From Buttiauxella massiliensis (GTDB lineage Bacteria; Pseudomonadota; Gammaproteobacteria; Enterobacterales; Enterobacteriaceae): a stretch of 64,000 bases of DNA. This document shows positions 26,086 through 35,758 of this stretch, piece after piece. The DNA is taken from NCBI RefSeq assembly GCF_902500225.1, contig NZ_LR722666.1:1-64000 (forward strand). The letters run 5' to 3'. A program made the position numbers and the translations under genes. Numbering within the stretch: the first letter of the stretch is position 1; each line of letters opens with the position of its first letter. The notes under the pieces are model-generated. The model was given only the letters and a program-made list of their open reading frames with translations, searched no databases and was not told the DNA's origin.

Positions 26086-26997
26086 ATGTGGTCAGAATAT
26101 TCGCTGGAAGTGATAGATGCGGTAGCGCGCAATGGCAGCTTCAGTGGTGCAGCACAAGAGCTGCACCGCGTTCCGTCAGCTATCAGCTATACGGTACGGC
26201 AACTTGAAGATTGGTTAGCGGTTCCGTTATTCGAACGTCGCCATCGGGATGTTGAATTAACCCCCGCTGGTGTCTTTTTCCTGAAAGAAGGCCGCTCTGT
26301 TATCAAAAAAATGATGACGACACGGCAGCAGTGTCAACAGATCGCAAATGGATGGCGCGGGCACCTGGCTATCGCAGTTGATAACATCGTTAAACCTGAA
26401 CGAACGCGTCAGTTGGTGTTGGATTTTTATCGTCATTTTCCGGATATCGAACTGCGTATATTCCAGGAAGTGTTTAACGGCGTGTGGGATGCGCTGGCTG
26501 ATGGGCGAGTTGAAGTCGCGATTGGTGCGACACAAGCTATTCCTGTCGGGGGGCGTTATGCGTTCCGCGATATGGGGACGTTGAGTTGGCGCTGTGTGGT
26601 GTCATCAAATCACCCACTGGCACAGCAGGGCGGAACCTTAAGTGATGATGATCTGCGAGCCTGGCCGTCGTTAGTACTGGAAGATACCTCCCGTTCGCTA
26701 CCGAAGCGTATTACCTGGCTTTTGGATAACCAGCGTCGAGTTGTGGTTCCAGACTGGGAATCTGGCTCTGATTGTCTTAGCGCGGGTTTATGTATTGGTA
26801 TGGTGCCATTGCATATAGCAAAGCCGTGGTTGGCTTCAGGGCAGTGGAGTGAGCTGACGCTCAATAACCCGTTCCCGGACGCGGCATGTTGCCTGACATG
26901 GCGGCAAAATGATGCTTCGCCAGCTCTAGCCTGGCTGCTGGAGTATTTAGGGGATAGCGAGACGATGAATCAGGAGTGGTTGCAGGAGCCTGCTTAG
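26086..26997 (+). CDS. punR: LysR-type regulator PunR (YdhB)
   Basis: A 303-residue LysR-family activator. The N-terminal winged helix (EVIDAVARNGSFSGAAQELH) is followed by the co-inducer-binding domain. The ATG at 26086 gives MWSEYSLEV, the same beginning as E. coli YdhB; a GTG 12 bases earlier is in frame but less likely. It regulates the divergent transporter gene punC in response to purine nucleosides (E. coli knowledge). It is convergent with purR; a shared terminator covers its stop codon. Confidence 0.92.
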   Translation: MWSEYSLEVIDAVARNGSFSGAAQELHRVPSAISYTVRQLEDWLAVPLFERRHRDVELTPAGVFFLKEGRSVIKKMMTTRQQCQQIANGWRGHLAIAVDNIVKPERTRQLVLDFYRHFPDIELRIFQEVFNGVWDALADGRVEVAIGATQAIPVGGRYAFRDMGTLSWRCVVSSNHPLAQQGGTLSDDDLRAWPSLVLEDTSRSLPKRITWLLDNQRRVVVPDWESGSDCLSAGLCIGMVPLHIAKPWLASGQWSELTLNNPFPDAACCLTWRQNDASPALAWLLEYLGDSETMNQEWLQEPA

Positions 26998-27007
26998 GCA
27001 GGCTCCT
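26984..27007. terminator. Bidirectional terminator between punR and purR
   Basis: AGGAGCCTGC and GCAGGCTCCT form a perfect 10-bp stem. The punR stop codon lies in the hairpin, and T-rich sequence follows on the plus side. Confidence 0.75.
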
Positions 27008-27017
27008 TTGACTGTTT

Positions 27018-28043
27018 TTAGCGGCGGTAATCGCGGAATGGGCCATCTGCCACTGAACGGCGTTCAATCAGGCGCGGATGTACTTCAATTGATTGCGACT
27101 CTTCGCGTTTATTGACGATTCTATCCAGCAGCATATTGAAAGCTGTTTCACCCAGCGAGTCCTTCGGCTGGTGAATGGTGGTCAATGCCGGTGTGAAATA
27201 ACGAGCGTTACGCACGTTGTCATAGCCGATAATGGAAATATCCTGCGGTACGCGTAAACCCATTTCATCAGCAGCACAAATTGCGCCCATCGCCATAATG
27301 TCGCCGCCGCAGAATACTGCGGTAGGGCGCTGAGACTGACCGATAATCTGCTGCATGGCGCGGTAGCCTGACTCAGGTTCAAAGTCACCTTGCACAATCC
27401 AGTTCTCAGGAATAGCGATCCCAGCTTCTTCCAGCGCCTTCATAAAACCAGCATGGCGGCCGCCACCGGTATTACGCTCCATTTGGCCAGGGATTGCACC
27501 AATTTCGCGGTGACCACGTTCAATCAAATAACGTCCAGCCAGATAGCCACCGTGGAAGGCATTATCGACAACGGAGTCGGTGAAATCTGCGCGGGCTTCG
27601 CCCCAGTCCATCACAACCATTGGGATGTGACGATACTCTTCAAGCATAGTCAGTAATGATTCCGGATATTCAGAGCACATCACCAGCAGCCCATCGACGC
27701 GCTTTTGCGCCATCATGGATAAATAGGCGCGCTGTTTTTCGAAATTATTGTGCGCATTACCCAAAATCAGGGTGTAGCCTTTTTCAAAGCAGCTATTTTC
27801 GACAGCTTCGATTATCTCGGCAAAATAGGGTGCTTCGCTAGAAGTGGCTAGCAAACCAATCGTTTTGGTGTGATTAACTTTCAAGCTACGCGCGACGGCG
27901 CTCGGCGAATAGTGCAATTGTTTGATTGCCGCCCAGACCGCGTTACGTGTTTCTTCCGCCACAAAACGGGTCTTGTTAATCACATGTGATACGGTTGTGG
28001 TGGAAACGTTTGCGAGCTTCGCTACGTCCTTGATTGTCGCCAT
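27018..28043 (-). CDS. purR: Purine repressor PurR
   Basis: A 341-residue LacI-family repressor, the E. coli length. The DNA-binding region [22 protein letters not shown] is the signature PurR start, and the core domain binds hypoxanthine or guanine as co-repressor. It represses purine and related nucleotide biosynthesis genes. A PUR box lies 45 bp upstream of the start codon, indicating self-regulation as in E. coli. Confidence 0.97.
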   Translation of the reverse strand: MATIKDVAKLANVSTTTVSHVINKTRFVAEETRNAVWAAIKQLHYSPSAVARSLKVNHTKTIGLLATSSEAPYFAEIIEAVENSCFEKGYTLILGNAHNNFEKQRAYLSMMAQKRVDGLLVMCSEYPESLLTMLEEYRHIPMVVMDWGEARADFTDSVVDNAFHGGYLAGRYLIERGHREIGAIPGQMERNTGGGRHAGFMKALEEAGIAIPENWIVQGDFEPESGYRAMQQIIGQSQRPTAVFCGGDIMAMGAICAADEMGLRVPQDISIIGYDNVRNARYFTPALTTIHQPKDSLGETAFNMLLDRIVNKREESQSIEVHPRLIERRSVADGPFRDYRR

Positions 28044-28087
28044 TAAATTTCACTCCGGGCCATATCGTAAACCCCTGATAACCAATG

Positions 28088-28103
28088 TGTTAAACGTTTG
28101 CGT
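28088..28103 (-). promoter_or_regulatory. PurR operator (self-regulation)
   Basis: On the minus strand ACGCAAACGTTTAACA matches the PUR box ACGCAAACGTTTNCNT at nearly every position. It sits between the purR promoter region and its start. Confidence 0.8.
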
Positions 28104-28338
28104 ACGCTAACTCCTGAGGCAACGTTAAGGTTGCAGGTATGCCGGGATTGCGACATAAAACGGGAGGAGGGTGTTGAATAGATGGTACGCAATAAATTAG
28201 CGTGGGATTTTGGCCTATCCTGGAGAAAAGTGAAAGAGGGAAAAGCGATATCAGGTTAAAACCAGGGGGATTTTTATGTCTGATTGTGGGAAAATCAAGC
28301 CGACACACCGATTGTAGGGTAATAAAAGGAGTTTGCTA

Positions 28339-28428
28339 ATGAGTACCGATCTGAAATTTTCAATCATGACCACGGTTGTTGTTTTGGCACTGATTGTGTG
28401 TGGCGCGTTAACCGCCGTACTGCACTGA
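28339..28428 (+). CDS. ynhF: Small membrane protein YnhF
   Basis: A 29-residue ORF beginning MSTDLKFS with a single hydrophobic helix (about residues 9-26) and ending AVLH. It matches E. coli YnhF in sequence pattern, size and position between purR and sodB. AAAGGAG lies at good spacing. YnhF is a stress-associated inner-membrane small protein of unknown function. Confidence 0.92.
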   Translation: MSTDLKFSIMTTVVVLALIVCGALTAVLH

Positions 28429-28445
28429 TACATCGCTCTGATTAA

Positions 28446-28475
28446 AATGGGCCGCAATCGCGGCCCATATATTTT
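28446..28475. terminator. Terminator between ynhF and sodB
   Basis: TGGGCCGC and GCGGCCCA make an 8-bp stem with loop AATC, followed by an AT-rich tract ending in TTTT. It serves the convergent ynhF and sodB genes. Confidence 0.8.
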
Positions 28476-28480
28476 AGGTT

Positions 28481-29062
28481 TTATGCTGCCAGATTCTTAG
28501 CAACAAACTCCCAGTTCACCAACGCCCAGAAATGCTCAAGATAGCCAGCACGAGCATTGCGGTAGTCGATGTAGTACGCATGTTCCCACACATCCACAGT
28601 CAATAACGGTGTTGCCGCTGTTGTTAGTGGGGTACCCGCGTTTGAGGTAGAGACAATCGCCAGAGCGCCATCTTCTTGTTTGACAAGCCAGGTCCAGCCA
28701 GCGCCAAAGTTTTTAATAGCTGCATCAGTGAACTGCTGTTTAAACTCAGCAAAGCTCCCAAACGACTTATTAATGGCTTCCAGAAGCTCTCCAGTTGGTT
28801 CACCGCCTGCATTTGGTGCCAGGCAATTCCAATAGAAGGTGTGGTTCCAAACCTGAGCTGCGTTGTTAAACACGCCACCTTCGGAAGTACGAACGATCTC
28901 TTCGAGAGTTTTACCTTCAAACGCGGTGCCCTTAACCAGATTGTTCAGGTTAGTGACATAGGTTTGATGGTGTTTACCGTAATGGTATTCCAGAGTTTCG
29001 GCGGAAATATGCGGTGCTAAAGCATCTTTTGCATATGGTAGTGCAGGTAGTTCGAACGACAT
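28481..29062 (-). CDS. sodB: Iron superoxide dismutase
   Basis: A 193-residue enzyme starting [10 protein letters not shown], as in E. coli. Metal ligands are visible in [12 protein letters not shown] (first His), QVWNHTFYW (second His) and [13 protein letters not shown] (Asp and His). It detoxifies cytoplasmic superoxide. An in-frame upstream ATG would add eight residues but lacks conservation. In E. coli the mRNA is destabilised by sRNA RyhB at low iron; the leader here is altered by a short inverted-repeat element at 29077-29138. Confidence 0.97.
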   Translation of the reverse strand: MSFELPALPYAKDALAPHISAETLEYHYGKHHQTYVTNLNNLVKGTAFEGKTLEEIVRTSEGGVFNNAAQVWNHTFYWNCLAPNAGGEPTGELLEAINKSFGSFAEFKQQFTDAAIKNFGAGWTWLVKQEDGALAIVSTSNAGTPLTTAATPLLTVDVWEHAYYIDYRNARAGYLEHFWALVNWEFVAKNLAA

Positions 29063-29076
29063 TGCTGACTCCTTAT

Positions 29077-29138
29077 TACCCTTCATACTTCGAGCAGCAT
29101 CTTTGTTGGCTGCGATGCAACTCGAATTAATTTGGGTA
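29077..29138. repeat. 62-bp element with ERIC-like ends upstream of sodB
   Basis: It begins TACCCTTCATACTTCGAG and ends CTCGAATTAATTTGGGTA, like the ends of the two ERIC elements, but lacks the ERIC core. It may be an internally deleted ERIC or an unrelated miniature element. Confidence 0.5.
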
Positions 29139-29254
29139 TCTATTGTTAAACATCACTCTTAGTGCGGGTTTAGGGTAACAAATTGAAAGGATAAGCAAAA
29201 GAGGGAACTCACCTGCCCAGGGAAGGGCAGGCGCAGGTTTTCGATAAATAGAGT

Positions 29255-30103
29255 TTAACGAATTGTTTTAGGGGTCATAACGCGTTTGGCACCGACATAG
29301 TGGCGCTGCCAGTAGTCTTCGCTTAGTGAGGTTATCTGGATATCTTGTCCGGTACGCGGTGACTGAATAAATTTACCGTTGCCCACGTACACGCCAACAT
29401 GGTCAGCGGTGCCCCGACCTTGGGTGCGGAAGAAGACCAAATCACCAGTTTCAAGCTCCCCACGATCTACAGATGAGGCATCACGCAGGTGATACATCTC
29501 GTTAGCGGTACGAGGAATACGGAACTTCACTAAATCTTTGTATGCGTAGTAAACCAGACCGCTGCAATCGAAACCGGTAACCGGCGAGGTGCCACCCCAA
29601 CGATACGGTTTGCCAATCTGGCCCATCAATTTATTCATTGCCGTTTTTTGTGCTTTTTGCACACGGACTTTATGCGCCGCAGCAATCGTCGTTGGCTGCT
29701 CTGATTTAACTTTTACACAATGCGCTTTATGGCCTTTACGCGGCTTGCTGCATTTTTCGGTGAAAGTAACAGGCTGAGCTTTTGCGAGTTTAGAGGTTTT
29801 AGTGCGGGAGTTTTTTGCAAGTTTCTTTGTTTTAGCGCTGCTGGCATTTTTGGCGGTTTTACTTTTTGCGGCAGTTGCTTCTTTTTTCTTGCTGGCTGTT
29901 TTGACTGAGGTGGTGCTTTTTTTGCTGGTGGTAGTGGTTTTACTCTTACTGCTTTTTTCTGTGCTCTTCGTTGTGCTTTTAACAACGTGCGCTTTTTGCG
30001 CAGCCACGGGACGAGCGTGCTCAGACGCCTGCGTCAATGGTGTATACGGCAAGGTAAATAGCAGAGCACAGAGCGTGATAGAAATTTTTGTTATCCGCGC
30101 CAC
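29255..30103 (-). CDS. mepH: Murein DD-endopeptidase MepH (NlpC/P60)
   Basis: A 282-residue secreted enzyme. GTG at 30103 is chosen as start because AGGGGA lies about 9 bases upstream and the product then begins ARITKISITLCALL, like E. coli MepH. A signal peptide is followed by a long low-complexity Lys/Thr/Ser/Ala linker (about residues 40-140). The C-terminal NlpC/P60 domain has the catalytic Cys in FDCSGLVYYAY and His in TADHVGVYVG. It cleaves D-Ala-mDAP cross-links to allow wall expansion. The linker composition differs from E. coli, as is usual for this protein. Confidence 0.9.
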   Translation of the reverse strand: MARITKISITLCALLFTLPYTPLTQASEHARPVAAQKAHVVKSTTKSTEKSSKSKTTTTSKKSTTSVKTASKKKEATAAKSKTAKNASSAKTKKLAKNSRTKTSKLAKAQPVTFTEKCSKPRKGHKAHCVKVKSEQPTTIAAAHKVRVQKAQKTAMNKLMGQIGKPYRWGGTSPVTGFDCSGLVYYAYKDLVKFRIPRTANEMYHLRDASSVDRGELETGDLVFFRTQGRGTADHVGVYVGNGKFIQSPRTGQDIQITSLSEDYWQRHYVGAKRVMTPKTIR

Positions 30104-30465
30104 TCGACAATCCCCTGGTGAAAATGAATGCATGAGAAAAACCATCATGCCCGTGTATGATTTTGCGAAACCCGCCGATTCTAATCTATTAAGCACGATA
30201 AAGTTAATAACCTTTTACTATTCGTCTTGCTGTTTCGTTACCGGACGCAAAAAAATTAACCAAACTAATGGTTGCAAGGCTATTTATTGATCAGGCTTAG
30301 GGTCATTTGCTGATTTTCAGTGGCGGGAAAAGTGTTATTCTTGATACATGTTGTCCCTCCATCGCGTATGACAGGAAAGCCCTATAAAAAATGGTGTTTT
30401 CTGAAGAGGGCGTCAATCGCTACAATGGCAGACTAATGCCAGTACTTGGTTTGAGGAAGCAAGCA
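30104..30465. other. mepH-grxD intergenic region
   Basis: 362 bp without a recognisable gene. It must contain the divergent mepH and grxD promoters. No repeat, RNA gene or strong operator was seen. Confidence 0.5.
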
Positions 30466-30810
30466 ATGAGCACTATTGAAAAAATCCAACAACAGATTAC
30501 AGAGAACCCAATTCTTCTTTATATGAAAGGTTCTCCGAAACTGCCTAGCTGTGGCTTCTCCGCCCAGGCTGTGCAGGCGCTATCCGCTTGTGGTGAGCGT
30601 TTCGCGTACGTTGATATTTTACAGAACCCAGACATCCGTGCTGAGCTGCCAAAATACGCTAACTGGCCTACTTTCCCGCAGCTGTGGGTTGATGGTGAAC
30701 TGGTTGGCGGCTGCGACATCATCATTGAGATGTATCAGCGTGGCGAATTGCAGGCACTGATTAAAGAATCTGCTGCCAAACACAAATCCGAAGAGCCAGA
30801 CGCAGAGTAA
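30466..30810 (+). CDS. grxD: Monothiol glutaredoxin 4
   Basis: A 114-residue protein with the CGFS active site in SPKLPSCGFSAQAVQ and the glutathione-binding segments NWPTFPQLWVDGE and GGCDI. It carries or transfers [2Fe-2S] clusters with BolA-type partners. ATG at 30466 follows GAGGA; a longer in-frame extension to 30391 is not conserved in the family. Confidence 0.96.
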   Translation: MSTIEKIQQQITENPILLYMKGSPKLPSCGFSAQAVQALSACGERFAYVDILQNPDIRAELPKYANWPTFPQLWVDGELVGGCDIIIEMYQRGELQALIKESAAKHKSEEPDAE

Positions 30811-30841
30811 TTTGCAACTGGACTAAGTAATTGCCAGAAAT

Positions 30842-30873
30842 AAAAAAGCGACTTATCAAAGTCGCTTTTTTTA
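30842..30873. terminator. Bidirectional terminator grxD/rnt
   Basis: AAAAAAGCGACTT and AAGTCGCTTTTTT form a stem flanked by A and T runs, serving both convergent genes. Confidence 0.9.
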
Positions 30874-30876
30874 TGC

Positions 30877-31530
30877 TCAGGATTCGGGGTCCGCTGGCAG
30901 CGGTAAAGGCCAGCCGCCTAAACGTTTCCAACGGTTAACGATTTCGCAAAAAAGCTCGGCGGTTTGCTCAGTATCATATAGAGCCGAGTGCGCCTGGCTG
31001 CTGTCAAATGGCATACCTGCGGCGATACACGCTTTAGCGAGTACCGTCTGGCCGAGAGCCAACCCGCTCAGTGCGGCAGTGTCAAAGGTCACAAATGGAT
31101 GGAACGGGTTACGTTTTAAAGAAGCACGTTCTGCCGCTGCCATCATAAAGCTGTGATCGAATGTCGCATTATGGGCGACCATGATCGCGCGGTTACAACC
31201 GCTGTCTTTAATTCCTTTGCGCACCATTTTAAAAATTGCGTGTAGCGCGTCATATTCACTCACTGCACCACGCAACGGGTTATGCGGGTCGATACCATTA
31301 AAGGCCAGCGCTTCAGGTTGAAGAATTGCGCCTTCAAAAGGTTCAACATGGAAATGCAGGGTTTCGTCAATCGATAACCAGCCGTCTTGATCCATCTTTA
31401 AAGTGATGGCTGCGACTTCAAGTAAAGCATCGGTTTTAGCGTTAAACCCGGCGGTTTCAACGTCAATGACTACCGGATAAAAACCACGAAAACGGTCGCA
31501 CAGGCTATGCAGTTGCGTGTTGTCAGACAT
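30877..31530 (-). CDS. rnt: Ribonuclease T
   Basis: A 217-residue DEDD-family 3'-5' exonuclease. Motif I is IDVETAGF, motif [11 protein letters not shown], and the DEDDh motif III is [14 protein letters not shown]. It trims tRNA CCA ends and matures stable RNA 3' ends. Downstream of gloA on the same strand, with about 90 bp between. Confidence 0.96.
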   Translation of the reverse strand: MSDNTQLHSLCDRFRGFYPVVIDVETAGFNAKTDALLEVAAITLKMDQDGWLSIDETLHFHVEPFEGAILQPEALAFNGIDPHNPLRGAVSEYDALHAIFKMVRKGIKDSGCNRAIMVAHNATFDHSFMMAAAERASLKRNPFHPFVTFDTAALSGLALGQTVLAKACIAAGMPFDSSQAHSALYDTEQTAELFCEIVNRWKRLGGWPLPLPADPES

Positions 31531-31623
31531 CAGGATCTCTTAATACGGGGAAAAAGCAGCGCGCATTATGGCAAATTTTAACAAGGGAAGCTAACGGGCG
31601 CAGAGAGCACCCGTAACAGGATA

Positions 31624-32031
31624 TTAATTACCCAAGCCTTTACCTGCGTCTTTGCTTTCGATCAGCTCAATTTTGTAGCCGTCAGGATCTTCAACAAAAG
31701 CGATAACGGTGGAGCCGCCTTTTACCGGGCCAGCTTCACGGGTGACATTGCCACCGTTTTTACGAATACGTTCACAGGCTTCAGCCGCATCATCTACGCT
31801 CAGAGCGATGTGACCATAAGCATTGCCTAAATCGTAGCTATCGGTGCCCCAGTTATAGGTCAGTTCGATAACCGCTTCTTCGGTTTCCGGGCCATAACCA
31901 ACGAACGCCAGAGAGTATTTGTTATCAGGGTTTTCACTGGTACGCAGCAGAGTCATGCCTAGCACTTTAGTGTAAAATTCGATGGAGCGTTGCAGATCGC
32001 CGACACGCAGCATGGTGTGAAGTAAGCGCAT
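31624..32031 (-). CDS. gloA: Lactoylglutathione lyase (glyoxalase I)
   Basis: A 135-residue metal-dependent enzyme of the vicinal-oxygen-chelate fold. It begins [16 protein letters not shown] with the first His ligand; GHIALSVDD and [14 protein letters not shown] carry others. It converts the hemithioacetal of methylglyoxal and glutathione to S-lactoylglutathione. It lies 90 bp after nemA, as part of the NemR-controlled electrophile-defence group known in E. coli. Confidence 0.96.
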   Translation of the reverse strand: MRLLHTMLRVGDLQRSIEFYTKVLGMTLLRTSENPDNKYSLAFVGYGPETEEAVIELTYNWGTDSYDLGNAYGHIALSVDDAAEACERIRKNGGNVTREAGPVKGGSTVIAFVEDPDGYKIELIESKDAGKGLGN

Positions 32032-32121
32032 ATTTACAAAATCCTCTTAGAATTAAAGGGTTAATTTCTAAATGCGAGGTAAGTATAGCGGCGAACTAGC
32101 GCCGCTATCAATGAGAGGGGT

Positions 32122-33219
32122 CTATAAAGTCGGGTAGTCGGTATAACCTTCTGCACCACCACCATAGAAAGTTTCAGGGCGCTGGGCGTTGAGTTCTGCA
32201 TTGTGATGCAGGCGTTCAACCAGATCCGGGTTAGCAATATAGTCACGGCCAAAGGCTACTGCGTCGATTAGGCCTTTCTCGATTAATGTTTCGGCTTTTT
32301 CTGGCGTGTAAGCACCAGCACCGATGATCACACCGTTAAAGCGTTCACGTACTTTCTGACGGAACTCTTCGGTATAAGGTTGACCGCCAGCCCAGTCTGG
32401 TTCAGACATGTGCAGATAGGCAATGCCACGTTTGTTCAATTCTTCAATCAGATACAGTGCATCGGCTTCTTCGTCCGGGCCGTTATCAACATTCTGGAAA
32501 GAACCGATTGGCGAGACGCGAATACCAATGCGATCGGCACTCCACTCTTTGCTTGCAGCATCAACCACTTCTAATACCAGACGTGCGCGGTTTTCGCGGC
32601 TACCACCGTATTCATCAGTACGATGGTTGGATGTTGGTGACAGGAATTGATGCAGTAAGTAACCGTGTGCAGAGTGTAATTCGACCATATCAAAGCCAGC
32701 ATCACGTGCATTACCGACAGCCTGGCGGAAGTCATTCACAATACCTGGGATTTCATTAAGCTCAAGAGCACGTGGCATTGAGGTATCGACACGAATGGCA
32801 TGACCATTTTCATCACGTAATGAGGTGCGCGTTCCGGCAGAAATTGCAGATGGCGCAACCGGTGCTTGCTGGCCTGGCTGAATACTGGTGTGGGAGATAC
32901 GGCCGGTATGCCACAGCTGTACTGCAATACGACCGTCCGCGGCGTGAACGCCTGCGGTAATTTTCTGCCATGCTGCAATTTGCTCATCGCTATGCAGACC
33001 AGGAGCACCTTCATAGCCTTTAGCTTGCGCTGAAATTTGCGTTGCTTCGCTGATAATTAACCCAGAACTTGCACGCTGACGGTAGTACTCACCCATCAAT
33101 GGCGTTGGAATATCGCCAGGCACAATGCTACGCAGGCGGGTTAATGGTGCCATAAAGATACGGTTAGGCGTGGTAATCGCGCCGACTTTCAGTGGAGTAA
33201 ATAATTTATCTGCTGACAT
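32122..33219 (-). CDS. nemA: N-ethylmaleimide reductase (Old Yellow Enzyme family)
   Basis: A 365-residue flavoprotein. FMN-binding and active-site segments include [31 protein letters not shown] and [20 protein letters not shown]. It reduces reactive electrophiles such as N-ethylmaleimide, nitrate esters and enones with NADPH. It lies 54 bp after nemR, and a NemR-like site sits in that gap. Confidence 0.96.
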   Translation of the reverse strand: MSADKLFTPLKVGAITTPNRIFMAPLTRLRSIVPGDIPTPLMGEYYRQRASSGLIISEATQISAQAKGYEGAPGLHSDEQIAAWQKITAGVHAADGRIAVQLWHTGRISHTSIQPGQQAPVAPSAISAGTRTSLRDENGHAIRVDTSMPRALELNEIPGIVNDFRQAVGNARDAGFDMVELHSAHGYLLHQFLSPTSNHRTDEYGGSRENRARLVLEVVDAASKEWSADRIGIRVSPIGSFQNVDNGPDEEADALYLIEELNKRGIAYLHMSEPDWAGGQPYTEEFRQKVRERFNGVIIGAGAYTPEKAETLIEKGLIDAVAFGRDYIANPDLVERLHHNAELNAQRPETFYGGGAEGYTDYPTL

Positions 33220-33234
33220 ATAAAACGCCTCTAA

Positions 33235-33249
33235 TAGACCGGTCGTCTA
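33235..33249. promoter_or_regulatory. NemR-like operator between nemR and nemA
   Basis: TAGACCGGTCGTCTA is close to the NemR palindrome TAGACC-N4-GGTCTA, with a one-base deletion in the centre. It lies 15 bp upstream of nemA. Confidence 0.6.
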
Positions 33250-33273
33250 CTATTTGATTAAATAAAAAGCCTG

Positions 33274-33873
33274 TCAGGAGACAGGCTCCGCTAATAATTG
33301 AGTTACGTGGGCGAGGGCGCATTCTAGCGGTACCGCGCTACGTGAAATCTTCGCCTGAAGACTTGCTCCTAGCCACAAAGCATAAATTACCTGGGCCTGG
33401 CTTAACGCTGAGCCGGTTAATTTCAGGCTTGATTCGGCATCACCTTTTTCCAGTGCATCTGCAATCTGGGAGACAATTTGTGCGGCACCTTTGTTCAGGG
33501 CCGCGCGCATATCTTCTGAAAGATCACACACTTCAGCCGAAAGCTTTACCGTTAAACAACTGATCAAGCTGCCGTGCTGGCAAAACCATGTCACCGTTTC
33601 CTGGTACCAGGCCAGCAATTTTTCTCGATAATTACCGCTATCGTGGGAAAAGTGCTGCTGTAAACGCAGGTTGTAAGCAGTGTAGTAACGCTCAAGCATC
33701 GCCACGCCAAATGCTTCTTTTGACCGAAAATAATGATAAAACGAGCCTTTCGGTACTTCAGCTGTGCTTAACAGCTCGCTCAATCCCATGCCAGTAAACC
33801 CGCGCTGCAGACAAAGCTGCTCGCCGGTAGCAAGGAGGTGTTCACGAGTGTCATGTTCAGGATGTCTGTTCAT
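33274..33873 (-). CDS. nemR: TetR-family repressor NemR
   Basis: A 199-residue TetR-family regulator. The helix-turn-helix region reads GLSELLSTAEVPKGSFYHYFRSKE. It senses electrophiles and hypochlorite through cysteine/lysine chemistry; the conserved Cys is in KLSAEVCDLSED. It represses nemR-nemA(-gloA). A full palindrome lies 14 bp upstream of its start. Confidence 0.95.
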   Translation of the reverse strand: MNRHPEHDTREHLLATGEQLCLQRGFTGMGLSELLSTAEVPKGSFYHYFRSKEAFGVAMLERYYTAYNLRLQQHFSHDSGNYREKLLAWYQETVTWFCQHGSLISCLTVKLSAEVCDLSEDMRAALNKGAAQIVSQIADALEKGDAESSLKLTGSALSQAQVIYALWLGASLQAKISRSAVPLECALAHVTQLLAEPVS

Positions 33874-33887
33874 GGGGAATACTGTAA

Positions 33888-33903
33888 TAGACCAGTCGGT
33901 CTA
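33888..33903. promoter_or_regulatory. NemR operator upstream of nemR
   Basis: TAGACCAGTCGGTCTA fits TAGACC-N4-GGTCTA exactly and lies 15 bp upstream of the nemR start codon. Confidence 0.85.
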
Positions 33904-33945
33904 AGGCAAGGTTCAGGCGGCAGAATTTTCCTGCCGCCTGAAGGG

Positions 33946-35583
33946 TCAGGTTTTACGGCATGTGGCAAGAATATCCATATCAGGTTGATATTCTGAGGTT
34001 TTAATATCCATCATTCCCAGCAGCGTTGAGAAAATATTATCCTGAGAAACTTGCTCGGCAGCCGCTTTCTTGGCCAGACAATCAGCATTGACGGCAAAGT
34101 TTTGTTGGTAATCTTTCGATAGCCAGAACAGGAACGGAATGTGCGTTTGCTGTGAAGGGGCCAGCATATAGGGTGTGCCATGCAAATAAATACCGTTTTC
34201 ACCCAGCGATTCACCGTGGTCAGAAAGATAGACCAGTGCGGTATTGAATTTGTCGCCATGTGCGTTCAATTCATCGATGGTGCGGCTAACAATATCATCG
34301 GTGTACAAAATGGTGTTGTCATAGGTATTGATGAGCGACTGGCGATCGCAATCCTGAATCTGGTTACTGTCGCACGTTGGTGTGAACTTGCGGAATTTAT
34401 CCGGGTAGCGGCGGTAGTAGGCCGGACCATGGCTACCCATCAGATGCAATACAATGACGGAGTCTTGCTGTAAACCATCCAGCACGTTGCCGAAGCGATG
34501 TAAAATCGCGTCATCCCAACAGGATTTGTCTTTGCACAACGCGTCTAAATTCCACTGTGTCATATCGGTATGCGGGATACGGGAACAAGCCCCTTTACAG
34601 CCGCCATCATTATCACGCCATAGCAGATTGATACCTGCATGTGCCATGACGTCAAGCAAGCCTTCCTGGTGACGAGCCAACGATGCATCGTAATTTTTAC
34701 GTGGCATATTAGAGAACATGCATGGAACGGATATAGCCGTTTCGGTACCGCAAGATGATGCATTAGGGAAATAAATAACGTCGCGTTTTTTCAGTTCCGG
34801 ATTGGTATCACGGGTGTATCCATTCAGTGAATAGTTTTCAGCGCGCGAGGCTTCCCCCACAACAAAGACAACTACAGTTTTCTTTTTCTGTTGGCTAATC
34901 AACGTGCCTTTTTTCGCATCTTCACCAATTTTTACCAGCGTTTGATCGCCGGCAAACCAGCGGGTCAAGCTGTAGCGGCTTATGGCACTAATGTAGTTGG
35001 CAGGTGTCACCATTTTCACCACGCCTTTGTTGTTACGGAACAGTGAGGCGTAGTCTTTATAAAATACGGATGCGACAAGAATAATAATCAATAACCCAGC
35101 CAACACGCCTACCAACCGAGTCAGGAGGGTATACCACCAATGTGAAGGTTTGATTTTGATTGAAGCCAGGATGAGCGCAGGCACTATGCCCGCAATGCTG
35201 AGCCAAATAAGCAACTGCGGAGTAACCAGTGCTACGGCTTCCTGGGAGTCGGTTTCAAAAACGTTCGTCATCATGTTTTTGTCGATGACGGCACCGTAGG
35301 TGTACATAAAATAGTTACTGGCAGCACAGCCAATTATCAGTATCACCAGCACAGGCTTACGCAACCACGGCAGGTTTATCATGCTGAAAATAGTCAACCA
35401 GGCGCTGAATAACACTACCGGTACAGAAATTGCGAAGAGCCAGCTATGGAAGGAAACTGGAGCAATGATTTCCCAGGTGCGTTTTATGAACAAGAAATTG
35501 ATTAATGTGAAGAAGAGTGCACAGCAAATATTAAATTTAGAATCGTTACACTGTAACTTTTTCAGGGATTCCATAACAGCCAT
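33946..35583 (-). CDS. eptA: Lipid A phosphoethanolamine transferase EptA
   Basis: A 545-residue enzyme with five N-terminal membrane helices (within about residues 18-185) and a periplasmic sulfatase-like catalytic domain. Catalytic and zinc-binding segments are visible: GEASRAENYSLNGY, SCGTETAISVPCMFS with the nucleophile Thr, and SDHGESLGENGIYLHGTPY. Cysteine pairs typical of EptA are present. It adds phosphoethanolamine to lipid A phosphates and lowers binding of polymyxin. It resembles chromosomal EptA more than the MCR-9 sequence I recall. A PmrA box lies 40 bp upstream. It sits alone between nemR and ydhL, a place where E. coli has no eptA. ATG 35583 and 35574 are both possible; neither has a clear ribosome site. 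Confidence 0.93.
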   Translation of the reverse strand: MAVMESLKKLQCNDSKFNICCALFFTLINFLFIKRTWEIIAPVSFHSWLFAISVPVVLFSAWLTIFSMINLPWLRKPVLVILIIGCAASNYFMYTYGAVIDKNMMTNVFETDSQEAVALVTPQLLIWLSIAGIVPALILASIKIKPSHWWYTLLTRLVGVLAGLLIIILVASVFYKDYASLFRNNKGVVKMVTPANYISAISRYSLTRWFAGDQTLVKIGEDAKKGTLISQQKKKTVVVFVVGEASRAENYSLNGYTRDTNPELKKRDVIYFPNASSCGTETAISVPCMFSNMPRKNYDASLARHQEGLLDVMAHAGINLLWRDNDGGCKGACSRIPHTDMTQWNLDALCKDKSCWDDAILHRFGNVLDGLQQDSVIVLHLMGSHGPAYYRRYPDKFRKFTPTCDSNQIQDCDRQSLINTYDNTILYTDDIVSRTIDELNAHGDKFNTALVYLSDHGESLGENGIYLHGTPYMLAPSQQTHIPFLFWLSKDYQQNFAVNADCLAKKAAAEQVSQDNIFSTLLGMMDIKTSEYQPDMDILATCRKT

Positions 35584-35622
35584 AAATGATCATAAAGAAT
35601 GCGCACAGACTAATGAATAAAG

Positions 35623-35639
35623 ATTAGGTGAACCTTAAT
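35623..35639 (-). promoter_or_regulatory. PmrA box of eptA
   Basis: On the minus strand ATTAAGGTTCACCTAAT matches the pmrC/eptA box CTTAAGGTTCACTTAAT at 15 of 17 positions. It lies 40 bp upstream of the eptA start. Confidence 0.8.
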
Positions 35640-35758
35640 TTCAAAAATCCATTCATATCTTTTTGTGCGGGACAAGCACTAAGAATATTTACCGCACCGC
35701 TTGCAACATTTTATTTGTCGGTCTTCAATTGAAGCAATGCGACGAAAGAGGTGTGAGG

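Noticed and set aside
33946..35583. Mobile colistin resistance gene (mcr)
   Set aside because: Sequence motifs and length fit chromosomal EptA better than the MCR sequences I can recall, and no mobile element flanks it.
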